A DNA stretch of 28,644 nucleotides from Chromera velia (lineage: Eukaryota; Sar; Chromeraceae): NCBI GenBank assembly GCA_018398765.1, contig JAHBMJ010001049.1, positions 7,566 to 36,209 of the forward strand, given 5' to 3'. Both the position numbers and the translations under genes were made by a program. Below the pieces are notes generated by a model, which searched no databases, was not told the DNA's origin, and was given only the letters and a program-made list of their open reading frames with translations. Positions 19,331 through 28,644 of this stretch are shown here, in pieces; within the stretch, counting starts at the first letter, position 1; each line of letters starts with the position of its first letter.

Positions 19331-20727
19331 TTATGATGCCTCGGTCTCTTTTGACTCTCTGCGACTTCCCGCACCCGTCGAGGATGCTCCAGGCTCCCAC
19401 ATCCAGACAATTAACACGTAACCGAGTGCAAGCATAAGAGCAGCCCCTGCAATTCCACCGACAATCCAGAGAAGCCACCTGGTCAAACCCCATTTTTTGG
19501 TTTCCCCCTCTGCTCCATGCGATGAATCGCTTCCATCTTGGAAAATTGTTGTTGCATCTTGTAAATTGATTTCATTCACGTCACACAGTTTTGAATTTCT
19601 CTTTCGACACACAGGGCACTTTCCTGCCGGCGTTCCCTCTGGTCCTGTAACATCAGAAGTTGCAAATAGTTTGAGGATGTCCAGGGGAGTTTTGGCAGCC
19701 TTGATTTGGTGTTTCCACCAATAGAACCAAAAACCGCTGTGGGGGTCTTCAAGTGAGTGGTCCCCTCTGTCTCCCTTGGCGGGACAGAGCAACTCACAGT
19801 ACGCCCACACGATGGCCCGACGATCCGGAGACGCGAGGAACTTTGCGGGTTTGTTGGCGGTCATCTTGGACCAGTCAACCAACCGAATTCCAATCCCACT
19901 TCCTCCCCCCTTTTTCTGAATGACGGTGTAAATCCAGTGACCAAGTTTGGCCTCATTGTGATAAATTGGAGGGTCTGTCTCTTCCAAATAAGTCACAGCT
20001 TGTTTCATCTGTTTGTACATCTCCCGCACCGCCTCCGCCCCCCCGGGATTCTCCCCGATGGACGGCCGGCCCTGATGGACCCATCTGCGAAGACTCAAAG
20101 TCCCCGCCATGGTCATCACATCAAAGGGAGGGTCGGCCATCGTGTCCATCTCACGACAGAGACCGAGACGGGTAAATCCGAGAGGATCCTCCTCCCGTCT
20201 CCTCACCAATTGAGATGATATTCGGCATATTCTCTTTTCCCTCGCAAGAACGATGTAGTTCTCATCCCTGGTTGCTTTGGTGATGAATCGAGGGGGGGCG
20301 GGAGATGGAGGGTCGTCTGTCTTTCTCTTTTGAAAGAAAATCTTCACGGCCACTGCAGGGGATAGAATGCACCAAGAAAGAAGCATTTTAAAGAATTGCG
20401 AGAAGCAGACTGATAGGCACTCTTGCACGCGCGCCCTCTCCCCCTCTTTCTTTCTCACGCATACACTGTGACGCGCACACAGACACACAAGTGCATAGAG
20501 GAATTGCCTGGATTCGCGATTTTCGTCAAGGGGAGATGATAGCTTTAGAGGTCCCAGAAACGAAGAAGCGCTTTTTTGGCAAGGTAGTTGCAGTCCACAC
20601 ATACACACATGTGCGAGGACACACACAAACACACACACATACACACACACTCACTTACAATCTCTCTCTCTCTCTCTCTCTTTCTTTCTTGCTTTCTTGC
20701 TTTCTTGCTTGCTTGCTTGCTTTCTTG

Positions 20728-20758
<31 letters not shown>

Positions 20759-20914
20759 GCTTTCTTGCTTGCTTGCTTGCTTTCTTTCCTTCACACGCAA
20801 AAAGTGTGACGCAAACAGGGACACACGCGAACCCACACACACGCACACGCGCATACACGCACGCTCTCTCTCTGTCTCTCTGTCTCTCTGTCTCTCTGTC
20901 TCCCTGTCTCTCTG

Positions 20915-20965
<51 letters not shown>

Positions 20966-21407
20966 CTCGCGTACCTGGCCCATTGAGCTTCGAGTCATGT
21001 GCTGAGAAAATGGCTCCGTTCTGACCCCGAGCGATGAAGCACACGTCCGAGAAGCGCGTGAGGAGGGAGTCGGGGAAAGGAAAGTCCGGGTGGGTGCGGC
21101 AGTTTCGGAAGGTTTTGAAACTTCCGTTCCCCACCACTGCAGGTGGAGTCAGGTTGTTCGCTTCCTCTGTGCCTGCTGCGGCTGCTGGTTTCTCTCGCTC
21201 CTTTCCCCCTGCGTCGGCTGCCTTCGGAGTCTCGTCAGATGACTCCTCTCTTGTCAGCTGCCTTTGCCCTTCATCAAGAAGCGAAGGTCGTAGGGAAACA
21301 GCGCGGTCGTGCACTCTTGGCTGGTCTCGAAATCGACTCAGCCCTGAGCTGAAGTCAGGCTGTAGAAATACGAGAACAATGAAACAGAGGTGTGCGATAC
21401 GCATCAT
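19331..21407 (-). CDS. Gene C: secretory-pathway pseudokinase, type I membrane protein, two exons
   Basis: Exon 1 is 21407-20975 and exon 2 is 20352-19331, with donor CCAG/GTACGC and acceptor CCCTGCAG. The phases join G to TG, giving 484 residues. Residues 1-22 (M-M-R-I-A-H-L-C-F-I-V-L-V-F-L) are a signal peptide. A kinase-like fold follows. The Gly loop is A-R-G-Q-N-G-A-I-F-S-A-H-D (126-138), the beta-3 Lys is in V-A-V-K (K148), and helix C has A-R-E-K-R. The HRD position reads H-N-E (274-276), and the DFG position reads D-W-S (302-304). The catalytic Asp of HRD is therefore Glu, and the usual Asn is His, which predicts little or no phosphotransfer. A C-P-V-C pair and one transmembrane helix (about 437-463) with a short basic/acidic tail end the protein. 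Topology puts the pseudokinase in the lumen or outside. It recalls the secreted kinases and pseudokinases of apicomplexan relatives, but membership in that family is inference. Confidence 0.8.
20598..20968. repeat. Compound CA, CT, CTTT/GCTT and CTGT microsatellites in gene C intron
   Basis: Successive simple-sequence tracts fill more than half of the intron at 20353-20974. On the gene strand they are GA-rich and begin a few bases after the 5' splice site. Confidence 0.92.
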
Positions 21408-21988
21408 GGCCAGACACAAATGCACATCAATTCAGTCTGAACACACAAGTTCAAGGAACCGTTTTCTCACTTCAACACACGGCGGACACAGGAGTGTTTC
21501 AGTCTACTCGTGTCTTGCTAAATTTTCTTGTCTCTTGCTTTGTCTCTTTACCAAAGGATTCCACTCTGCTGCTGATATTGGAGTACTCCCTGCTGAGTCT
21601 GGAAGCTCGCAGATTTGAAGAGACGGCCGGATACTGTGGCTGCATGCACCGAGGATCAAAATAGAACACGTTCCTCAGCCCTGTCAGGCAAACGTAGGTT
21701 GGCAACGCTTGAGCCCTTTTGCCAATGATTCCCTCTCACATTCTTCAGTGACTGTGTGCGCACAGATTTATGCACAAAAGAGCGTGATCGATCGTCGTGA
21801 ATGTACGAAAACAATGCATATATATATATATATATATATATATGAAAAAATCATAATTGAGCCGCATGCATGTTGAGAGTGACAAAAGATCATGCAGTGC
21901 AATAATTTCTTTTTCGGCGCAAAATGCGCGCGAAAGCTTCTCAGATTTCATGCATGCATATATATATCGCCTCACAATTAAATTAACG
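21408..21988. other. Region upstream of gene C
   Basis: Includes the putative promoter of gene C (minus strand) and a TA run at 21817-21843. No gene was recognised. Confidence 0.5.
21817..21843. repeat. TA microsatellite
   Basis: An uninterrupted run of TA dinucleotides. Confidence 0.9.
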
Positions 21989-22408
21989 TATACCAAGACC
22001 AACTCAATTTGGCACGATTACGATTGCGATTGCAAAATATGAAAAATATTTTTATCGTGCAAACAGTCTTTTGAGACTTGCAACATGTTTTTGATAATAT
22101 TTGTGAAGTCTGGGCAAATTTTCAAGTTTGTACGCGCGACCGATTATGTTTGCCAAAAATATGAAAATTTAAAGTCGGGCGGCCCCGGAAACCAAAAAAA
22201 TTGAGTCCCGACTTTGAATTTTCATATTTTTTGCAAACATAATTGGTCGCACGTATGAACTTGAAAATTTGCACAGACTTCACGAATATTATCAAAAACA
22301 TGTTACAAGTCTCAAAAAACTGTTTGCACGATAAAAATATTTTTCACACTTGCAATCACAATCGTAATTAGCTGTATGGGTTTGCCAAATTGAGTTGGTC
22401 TTGGTATA
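21989..22408. mobile_element. Foldback (MITE-like) element with long inverted repeats
   Basis: The two arms (21989-22179 and 22207-22408) are reverse complements along nearly their full length, ending in TATACCAAGACCAACTCAAT. A central spacer of about 27 bases includes GGCCCCGG. The right arm carries about ten extra bases near 22370. TA at both outer edges would fit a TA target site (Tc1/mariner type), but this could be chance. No coding capacity. A transcript would form a long hairpin. Confidence 0.85.
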
Positions 22409-22750
22409 TGCATGCATAGATTCAGACGATCGAATTAAGGGATTTCTGACGGAGCTTATGTATTTACTCAGTACTTTTCAATGTGTAGCTGACTGTCTGC
22501 AAAAGGCTCTTCCATGGATAACTTGCACCAGTACTTTGCTTCTGTACGATATCCCAGCCCCTGCCCATTTGATGAACAACACAAACAACACAGCCCTAGC
22601 TGTTGCAAACCCTTTCTTCAATTTGTACATTTGTACACACAGCACATGTCTGTGCCCTCTCTGACGTAGATCCTTCTGAACAACATCAAAGACCGTGATC
22701 AGAGGGATTCCACCAGAAGGACAAGACCAGCACGCGAGAAACAAAACAAC
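22409..22750. other. Region upstream of gene D
   Basis: Probable 5' flank and UTR of gene D. A long minus-strand open frame across here looks like a shadow of gene D exon 1, and no separate gene is supportable. Confidence 0.45.
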
Positions 22751-23420
22751 ATGCGATCCGAAGACCATCTTATTGAGAGCGTGCCTTTGCGGAGGAACTT
22801 GATTGGCTTCGGAGCCGTGGGGCGGCACGTTCACGGCCTCCAGGGTCAAAGTGGACCGGGAGCTTCCCTTTCTCCCTCTCCAGGAGGAAACCGAAATAAC
22901 CGCAATGTTGGACCTCCGGTTGCAATGCAGCAGTAAGTTTATATATATGTAGACAGAACAGAGAGGAACACAAAAAAAGACACTTTCACTGTTTACTATA
23001 CACATCGACGTAGGATGCCGCACTTTGAGTGTGTCGCTGTACCAGCAAGAGCGATAAAGGCAAAATGAGCGTTCTGTCAACCCTGAAAAGCTTCTCTCTT
23101 GTGCCCGCATGCTTTCTACGTATGCGCGCGCGAATTCTCCAGTGTTGCCTTTCTGTCCGTTCCTTGACCCTGCCGGAATCCGTCCCTCTTCTCCACTCAC
23201 TGTACCTCTTCTTTCAGCTCCTGACTTTTTCATAAACAGTCACAGTGAATAAGTGTTCTTTTGACATAAAGTGTTCGCAGATGTGCACGTGCCATGATTT
23301 ATTGATGTTCATTCTTCTGCCCTCCCCCTCATCTTCCGTTCAGGTCTCCCTTCCGCTCCACAACTCGGCAGCCTGTGTTCAGACGGTCCCACGGCTTTGT
23401 CTACTCAACCACACGTACGT

Positions 23421-23466
<46 letters not shown>

Positions 23467-24824
23467 CGTCGCAAGGAACTTTCTTCGGACTCTTCCCTAG
23501 TTTCTTCCTCTCGCTTTCTTTTTTGGATATGACTGCACATTCTGTTCCTCTGCCTTTGTCTTTCTGCAGCCCCGAAGAACCTCCCGGGGATCTCACCCAA
23601 ATTTGGAGGCAAGAACGAGGAGGCAGCAGGGTACGTCAATTATACTTCTTTTTTTCCCCCCCTTAAAGGAAGGGAACGGCGGTGGCCTTTTGCTCCCCTT
23701 TGTCGCTAATGTCATGGGAAGCGGTTGTGCAGCTGCCACTCTGCTCTTCGCGTTATGTTCTGACAGAAGCGGACCTTCTCACAGACAAACGGAAAGTGAC
23801 AAACGGAATGAAAAACGGGAAGAAATGAAAAGCGAGTGCAGAAAGGATACGGAAAAGAAGGCAAAGCATTCTTCCTGAGATTCGACTCCCCTTTTCAACA
23901 TCAGAAACTGCTTGGCGTGTCCTCCATTCCCCCTGTGCGTTTTGTCTGTATGTGTGGATGATGCAGAGAGCCTGTGTACAGGCCTTTCTCAAATGACGTT
24001 GCAAAGGACATGGGAACCTTCACAAACCGACCTGAGCATTTCGTACCCTCTCCCTGTCAGTCCGCCTTTCTTTCATTTTTTCCTTCTTTCCTTTTGTCTC
24101 TTTTGTGCACTCGCTTTCGGCAATCTTACATGATTTAGTTCTTACAGCAATCGCGGAAGGTTCGATGTGAAACCGGCAAACCTGCGTTTGTGTTTAGGAG
24201 CGAGGAGCGTAAGGACAAGAATGGAGGAGGAATGGCCTGTGTAGACGAGCAAATCCCTGATGTCTGCCCCTTTGTGATGCTTCTGTGTACGACACCATGC
24301 AGACCGCCAATTTGACCACCTGAGGGAAAAAGAAACATTGCAGGCGACTGGAGACATCAGAGGGGGGGTTGATTTCTCAGCTCCTCCATGGGCTTCTCAG
24401 ACAGACGTGCCGAGGGGCTTCGGAGGCACCTTTGCCGGGACCCGTGCGGACTCTCTCTCCTTTTCTCCAATTAGAGGAGGGGGCAACGTGCAGAGCTCCG
24501 GGACAGTTCTGCGCCCTCTGCTTGGACCCAAGGGAGGGGGTGGAGGTCTTTCGCCCATCCATGCGAATATGAGGGGGCAACAGCAGGGCGAAAAAGTGAA
24601 GCAAGCCATGGTAACAAGCCAAAACGCTGCTACCACACATGCGCAGAGACTGGTCAGCTACTCGTTTCCAGTTGAAAATTTCCGCCAATCTCCCCGCTCC
24701 CCATCCCGAAGAGACTTCCGCTCCCCTACCCACCGCAAACTCTCTGTCTCTCTTTTTCTGTCTGTCTGTCTGTCTCTCTGTCTCTCTGTCTCTCTGTCTC
24801 TCTGTCTGTCTGCTTGTCTGTCTG

Positions 24825-24855
<31 letters not shown>

Positions 24856-25788
24856 GCTTCTCTGTCTGTCTGTCTGTCTCTCTGTCTGTCTCTCTGTCTA
24901 TCCGTTTGTTTCTTTGTCTCCTTCTTTCTTTGGATCCTTTGTCTCTTCTTCTGGCTCAAACCTTTATTTCTTTGTTCTGCTTTTTCTGTGCAGGAAGCAA
25001 AAATTGCGTCGCTGGCCAATGGTGAGTGAGTGAGTGCGTTTCTGCGAGAGAGAATGGCAGGAAGGAATTGTGTGACCTCTCTAGGAAGTCATACCATCTG
25101 TGCATGTTCTTGCCGTCCCCCCGCTTTCCTTCACGGCATCAACAAATGACCCACAGGCTAGGAAAGAAGAGTGAATGCTCGTGATCTTTTGAAATGGGCA
25201 GGTACAGAAGAGAGCAGCGTATCGTCTCGTCCTCCCTTCATCTCGCCTTTCATCGTCGCGTCCAGTCCTCCCTCCCTCCCATACGCTGTCACTCTCTTAT
25301 CTTTTCCCCCCTGTGCTTCTGTCAACTTCCTACTTTCTGTGGATGTATTCTCGGACACGGTCTCCATCTTCCTTTTGTTTCGTTTCTGGGTGTGCTTCAT
25401 CTGCACCGGTTCTTTCCCTGTTTAGGGTGTTTCCCGATTCCTTTGTGCTCGATGGTTTCTCTCGTGCTCTCTTCTGCTCTTGTCTTCGTTCTCGATCTAA
25501 ATTTTTCCTCCTTTTACCCGTTTGTGTCCTGCAGAAAACAGACACCTGAGCATGGCTCTCGATCAGCACCGAATACTCTCTGAAAGACTCGCGCAGAGAC
25601 TAGAAGGAGAGTTAAACTTGCAGGGGAGCTCATCGGTTAGTAAGCAGAAAGAAGACAAAGAGGACATGGATTGCGGGGACTGGTTAAAAGTCTGCTCACT
25701 TTGCCTCAAGCAGCAGCACTGGAAGTTTCTGGAATTTCATGGACTTGATTTTGGGATTACATACAGTTGTTTGACTGTGCAGGTGCAG

Positions 25789-25844
<56 letters not shown>

Positions 25845-28644
25845 TTGTGTTCCGTTGTGAGTCCGTGCAGTCCGATGGCCGTCCTAAGCTCACCGCGGAA
25901 GAAGAACGAAAAGAGCACCTCTGCATGAGACATCTTTTTGGGTTACGTTTGTTTTCGAGCTTTCCCTGTTTGCCGTTGGCTTTGCTTTCGCTTGTCCGCT
26001 GAATGATCAAACAAACGCTTAATTGATTGCAGAAGTTGGTGGAACGGTGTGACTTCCTTCACAGACAGCAGGACGTTCTGACAGAGACCGTAGTTGGTCA
26101 GTCACTAGGTGTTGCTTTGCAGAATGAAAAGATCATGGCACAGACAGCCAAACACAAGAGTGACTAATTTGAGACAGCGGATGCATTGATTGATGCAGGT
26201 TGGATAAGTTCAATGGGCGTGCTTCGAGGGAATAACCCTTGGTCCTCCTTTCTATTTGTCTTCATCTCTCTTGTCCCTTTTTCTTCCCTTTTTTCTGAAA
26301 GGCGGCTGAAAAGGAAGCAAACCTCCGCAACGTTGAATGAATGGAGGAAAGAATCATTGAATCATCAAACGACTGAAGGGATGATCGAATGTGTTGATTG
26401 ATGCAGCGATGGTGTCTGCCCTCCTCGTACCAGAAGTTGACCCTCGACAGACCGTCTCCAAAATTCTCTCGTGCGTCACCCTCTTATCTCTCTCTCCCTC
26501 TATCTTGGATTCGGTTCTTGACTTTGTTCTTCCTGCACAAGTTTGCGAGCTCCAGAAAATGAAATTAGTTATTCCGTTTTTCCATTGACGTCTTCCGCCC
26601 TTCCTTCCTTCCTTCCTTCCTTCCTTCCTTTCTTTCTTCCTTTCTTCCTTTCTCTGTGAAAGTTTATGCCGATGCTTTGGTTGCCTCTGCGTGCTTGTTG
26701 TCAGATCTTGCTGTACATACATCCACTGCATGGAAAATGAGAGTGCCTGCTGTTGCACCGGATTCTGTTTCCCCCCCCTTCTTCCGGATGGGCCCTGGCA
26801 GTTTGGTTTGGATCGAAAGGTCTTGTTGACAACATGCGAAGACAATGCGGGACGTCGTAAGTGAAGCAAGCACTGTTGACTCATGGACTGACATGCATGG
26901 GCAATTTGGGATTCATTTTCGCTTGCATTTTCCTTCGTCTCTCTCTCGACCTCTCTGGCCCTCTGTTTGTCTCTCTCTGTCTGCAGAAGCATGCAACCAG
27001 CGCGGGTGATCGATCCACGAATCGAGAGTCAGTTAGTAGTTGATTGATCCGTCTAGCTGTGTTTAATTCTTTCGATCGCTGGTTGAATCTGCAGTGTGCA
27101 TTCATTAGTGATTGAATGCAAAAGTTTGCCAGTCATGTTCGTGTCTGGCATGAACTGGTGCGGCCAAAGCGTAGTCTTCAGCAAGCCTGCGTATGGGTTA
27201 GAATATTTCTCTCAGTGTGTCCATGTTCATTTTGACACATTCCCGAACACTTTTCTGACTGTAACTTGATCCGCCCCGAGGCTTCATCAGCTCTCGATCC
27301 TTTATTACGTTTTCTCATGGTTACCCCTCCCCCCATTCTCCTTCTGCAGACGTGTATCGGCTGCTGTTCTCCAACTGCTTTGGAGTGGAAGCTGTCCCGG
27401 ATATCTCCCAGATTCCTCACACCATTCTGGGTGAAGGCGCACAGTCCAGATACGGATCCCCCTCTCATGTAGGGGGCTCAGTAAGCCCCTTCGCTGCTGC
27501 CACCCCTCTGCAACAACCTCTACTGGGGGAGTCAGAAGAGAAGGACAAGGACAAACCACAAACGCAACACCCAACCATCGCATTCTCTCCAATTGCATTC
27601 GCACGTTCCCCCTCAGGTGCAAGCTCACCTCAGCCAAAAGATCCCCCCAATCCGTCTTCTCCTGGCCCTGTCACAGCCACACAACAACAAAGCCACGTCT
27701 CACCCCCGATGCACCTCTCCTTCCAAAACGTTCAAAGACCCCCCCCAACACCCTATAAAGAGGCCACGCTGCCTCTCGCGCTGAGCAGACCGGGTCCATC
27801 CAATGAAAAGGACGGTGTAGAAGAAGAAAGAGAAACGCCTGTGCAGGCCAACAAAATGTCTCCAAGAAGCACCCCTCCTCCTCAACCACCGAAGCTCTCA
27901 TCTCCCGAAAGCCCCGTCATCAACCGACTTACACCTAAAGGTCAGACAGCAAACTGAGAGTGCTTACTTCTGCACCAATGAAAAATTGTCATTTCTTTCT
28001 CGAAGATGTGTGCGCACCCCTCAGCAGGGGATTCATGCAGTCAGCCTTCGCAGCAGTTAGCATCCACGGACGTGTCAAAACTCGCCTACATGCATTTACA
28101 CGATTTCTCACGTAGGCACATGCACATACATAAAGACACAAGGAGGTACGTCCTGTCCTGCCGTTTTCTAGCCTCTGACTTCACATTCTCTCCATTCCTT
28201 TTGTCATGTGTGCAGGAGGTCTCGGCCTCTCAAGCGCCCCGAAAGAGTTATCAACAAAATGGCCCCCAGCCCCTGCGACCACCTCAAGTCCCCCAAAGCG
28301 CACTCCCATTTCGACACCCCTCAATCAGAGCGAGGCGGCACCAGCCCAGCAGAAGGCGGTACCTCCAAAGACCTCCCTCCCTCCACCCCCAAAGCCCCCC
28401 CCATCCAGTCCCCCCAAGAGCAAGGCCATGCCTCCCCCCCCGAAATCAAAAACTGGATCCCCACCCCCTGCCTCCAAGACTTCTCTTCCCCTCAAAGCAA
28501 AACAGCCGATACCTCTGAAAGCAAAAACCCCCTCCCCCCCCCCTCAAAAAACCGACAACGTCTCTTCAGAAGAGAAACCAGAGTCGACACCTGTGCACAA
28601 GGCCCCCCCCCCTCCCGCGACAAAAAAACAGGCCCCCCCTCCAA
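22751..28644 (+). CDS. Gene D: coiled-coil protein with proline-rich tail, multi-exon, 3' end outside window
   Basis: Proposed exons are 22751-22932, 23344-23414, 23570-23630, 24148-24208, 24344-24610, 24994-25021, 25535-25635, 26033-26159, 26542-26567, 26802-26856, 27350-27940 and 28216 to the window end. All junctions are GT...AG and the phases agree through all twelve, giving about 666 residues so far. The first 200 residues are Gly/Ser/Arg/Pro-rich and look disordered. Exons 5-9 read as one charged coiled coil (E-K-V-K-Q-A-M, then [25 protein letters not shown]). Exon 11 starts with a hydrophobic segment around [13 protein letters not shown]. The rest of exons 11 and 12 is rich in Pro, Ser and Lys, with repeated P-P-P-P-K motifs that could bind SH3, WW or profilin partners. 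A scaffold or cytoskeletal role would fit. Family not recognised. Exons 6, 9 and 10 are the least certain. Confidence 0.68.
23423..23464. repeat. GT microsatellite after gene D exon 2
   Basis: Begins within ten bases of the proposed donor GTACGTACG at 23415. Confidence 0.92.
24740..24905. repeat. CTGT/CTCTGT microsatellite in gene D intron 5
   Basis: A pyrimidine-rich tetra- and hexanucleotide array upstream of the acceptor of the 28-base exon. Confidence 0.9.
25789..25844. repeat. CA/GA microsatellite in gene D intron 7
   Basis: A CA run switches directly to a GA run. Confidence 0.92.
26598..26652. repeat. CCTT microsatellite in gene D intron
   Basis: Tandem CCTT units decaying to CTTT. 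It lies in the intron after the proposed 26-base exon. Confidence 0.9.

Noticed and set aside
20491-21024. Long plus-strand open frames rich in Leu/Ser, and minus-strand Arg/Glu frames
   Set aside because: They are produced by CT and CTTT microsatellites in the gene C intron, which stay open in several frames without coding.
22478-23233. A 251-codon minus-strand open frame
   Set aside because: It overlaps gene D exon 1, which has a clear donor and in-phase downstream exons. The minus frame shows no domain and mixed composition.
25871-25930. Possible extra gene D exon ([16 protein letters not shown])
   Set aside because: It follows an acceptor-like GTGCAG and reads like coiled coil, but no donor in the needed phase was found, and exon 7 joins 26033 in phase without it.
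28006-28518. A 170-codon plus-strand frame at the right edge
   Set aside because: Crosses the intron before 28216 and disagrees with the phase from exon 11. The frame in phase is proline-rich and open to the window end.
1-28644. tRNA, rRNA or CRISPR features
   Set aside because: No cloverleaf, conserved rRNA segment or regularly spaced repeats were seen.

Overview
This is eukaryotic nuclear DNA, most likely from a protist. The genes are split by spliceosomal introns with GT donors and (Y)n-TGCAG acceptors, the introns carry long CT, GT and CA microsatellites, and the intergenic DNA holds retroelements and MITE-like repeats. The mix of a secreted pseudokinase and a Ty3/gypsy element with a chromodomain-like tail would suit a chromerid or other alveolate alga. 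That organism guess is inference.

Positions 410-11258 are one Ty3/gypsy retrotransposon on the minus strand: 258-bp LTRs, a perfect 5-bp target duplication (CCAGA), and gag, protease, RT, RNase H, integrase and a chromodomain-like tail in order. It is decayed by in-frame TAG stops and frameshifts. A 3.57-kb DNA transposon sits inside its RT domain (3847-7411), flanked by a perfect 9-bp duplication, with two divergent genes and AGGAACC/GGTTCCT motif clusters near both ends. A second foreign segment, about 7770-8847, separates protease from RT and carries a T-rich plus-strand reading frame.

The host genes follow. Gene A (11942-13330, +) has three exons and encodes a secreted Cys-rich protein of about 296 aa. 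Gene B (15199-17844, +) has four exons and encodes about 530 aa with two tandem copies of a MerT-like membrane unit followed by a MerP-like HMA domain. Gene C (19331-21407, -) has two exons and encodes a 484-aa type I membrane protein with a degenerate protein kinase domain. Gene D (22751 to beyond the window end, +) is assembled here as at least twelve exons, including microexons, giving a coiled-coil protein with a long proline-rich tail. Exon junctions were set by eye from splice motifs and agreement of codon phase.

Between C and D lies a 420-bp inverted-repeat (foldback/MITE-like) element. The remaining stretches (71-409, 11259-11941, 13331-15198, 17845-19330) show no supportable gene. 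Genes A and B both carry vicinal cysteines, and B is a plausible metal transporter, but no functional link between the host genes is demonstrated.
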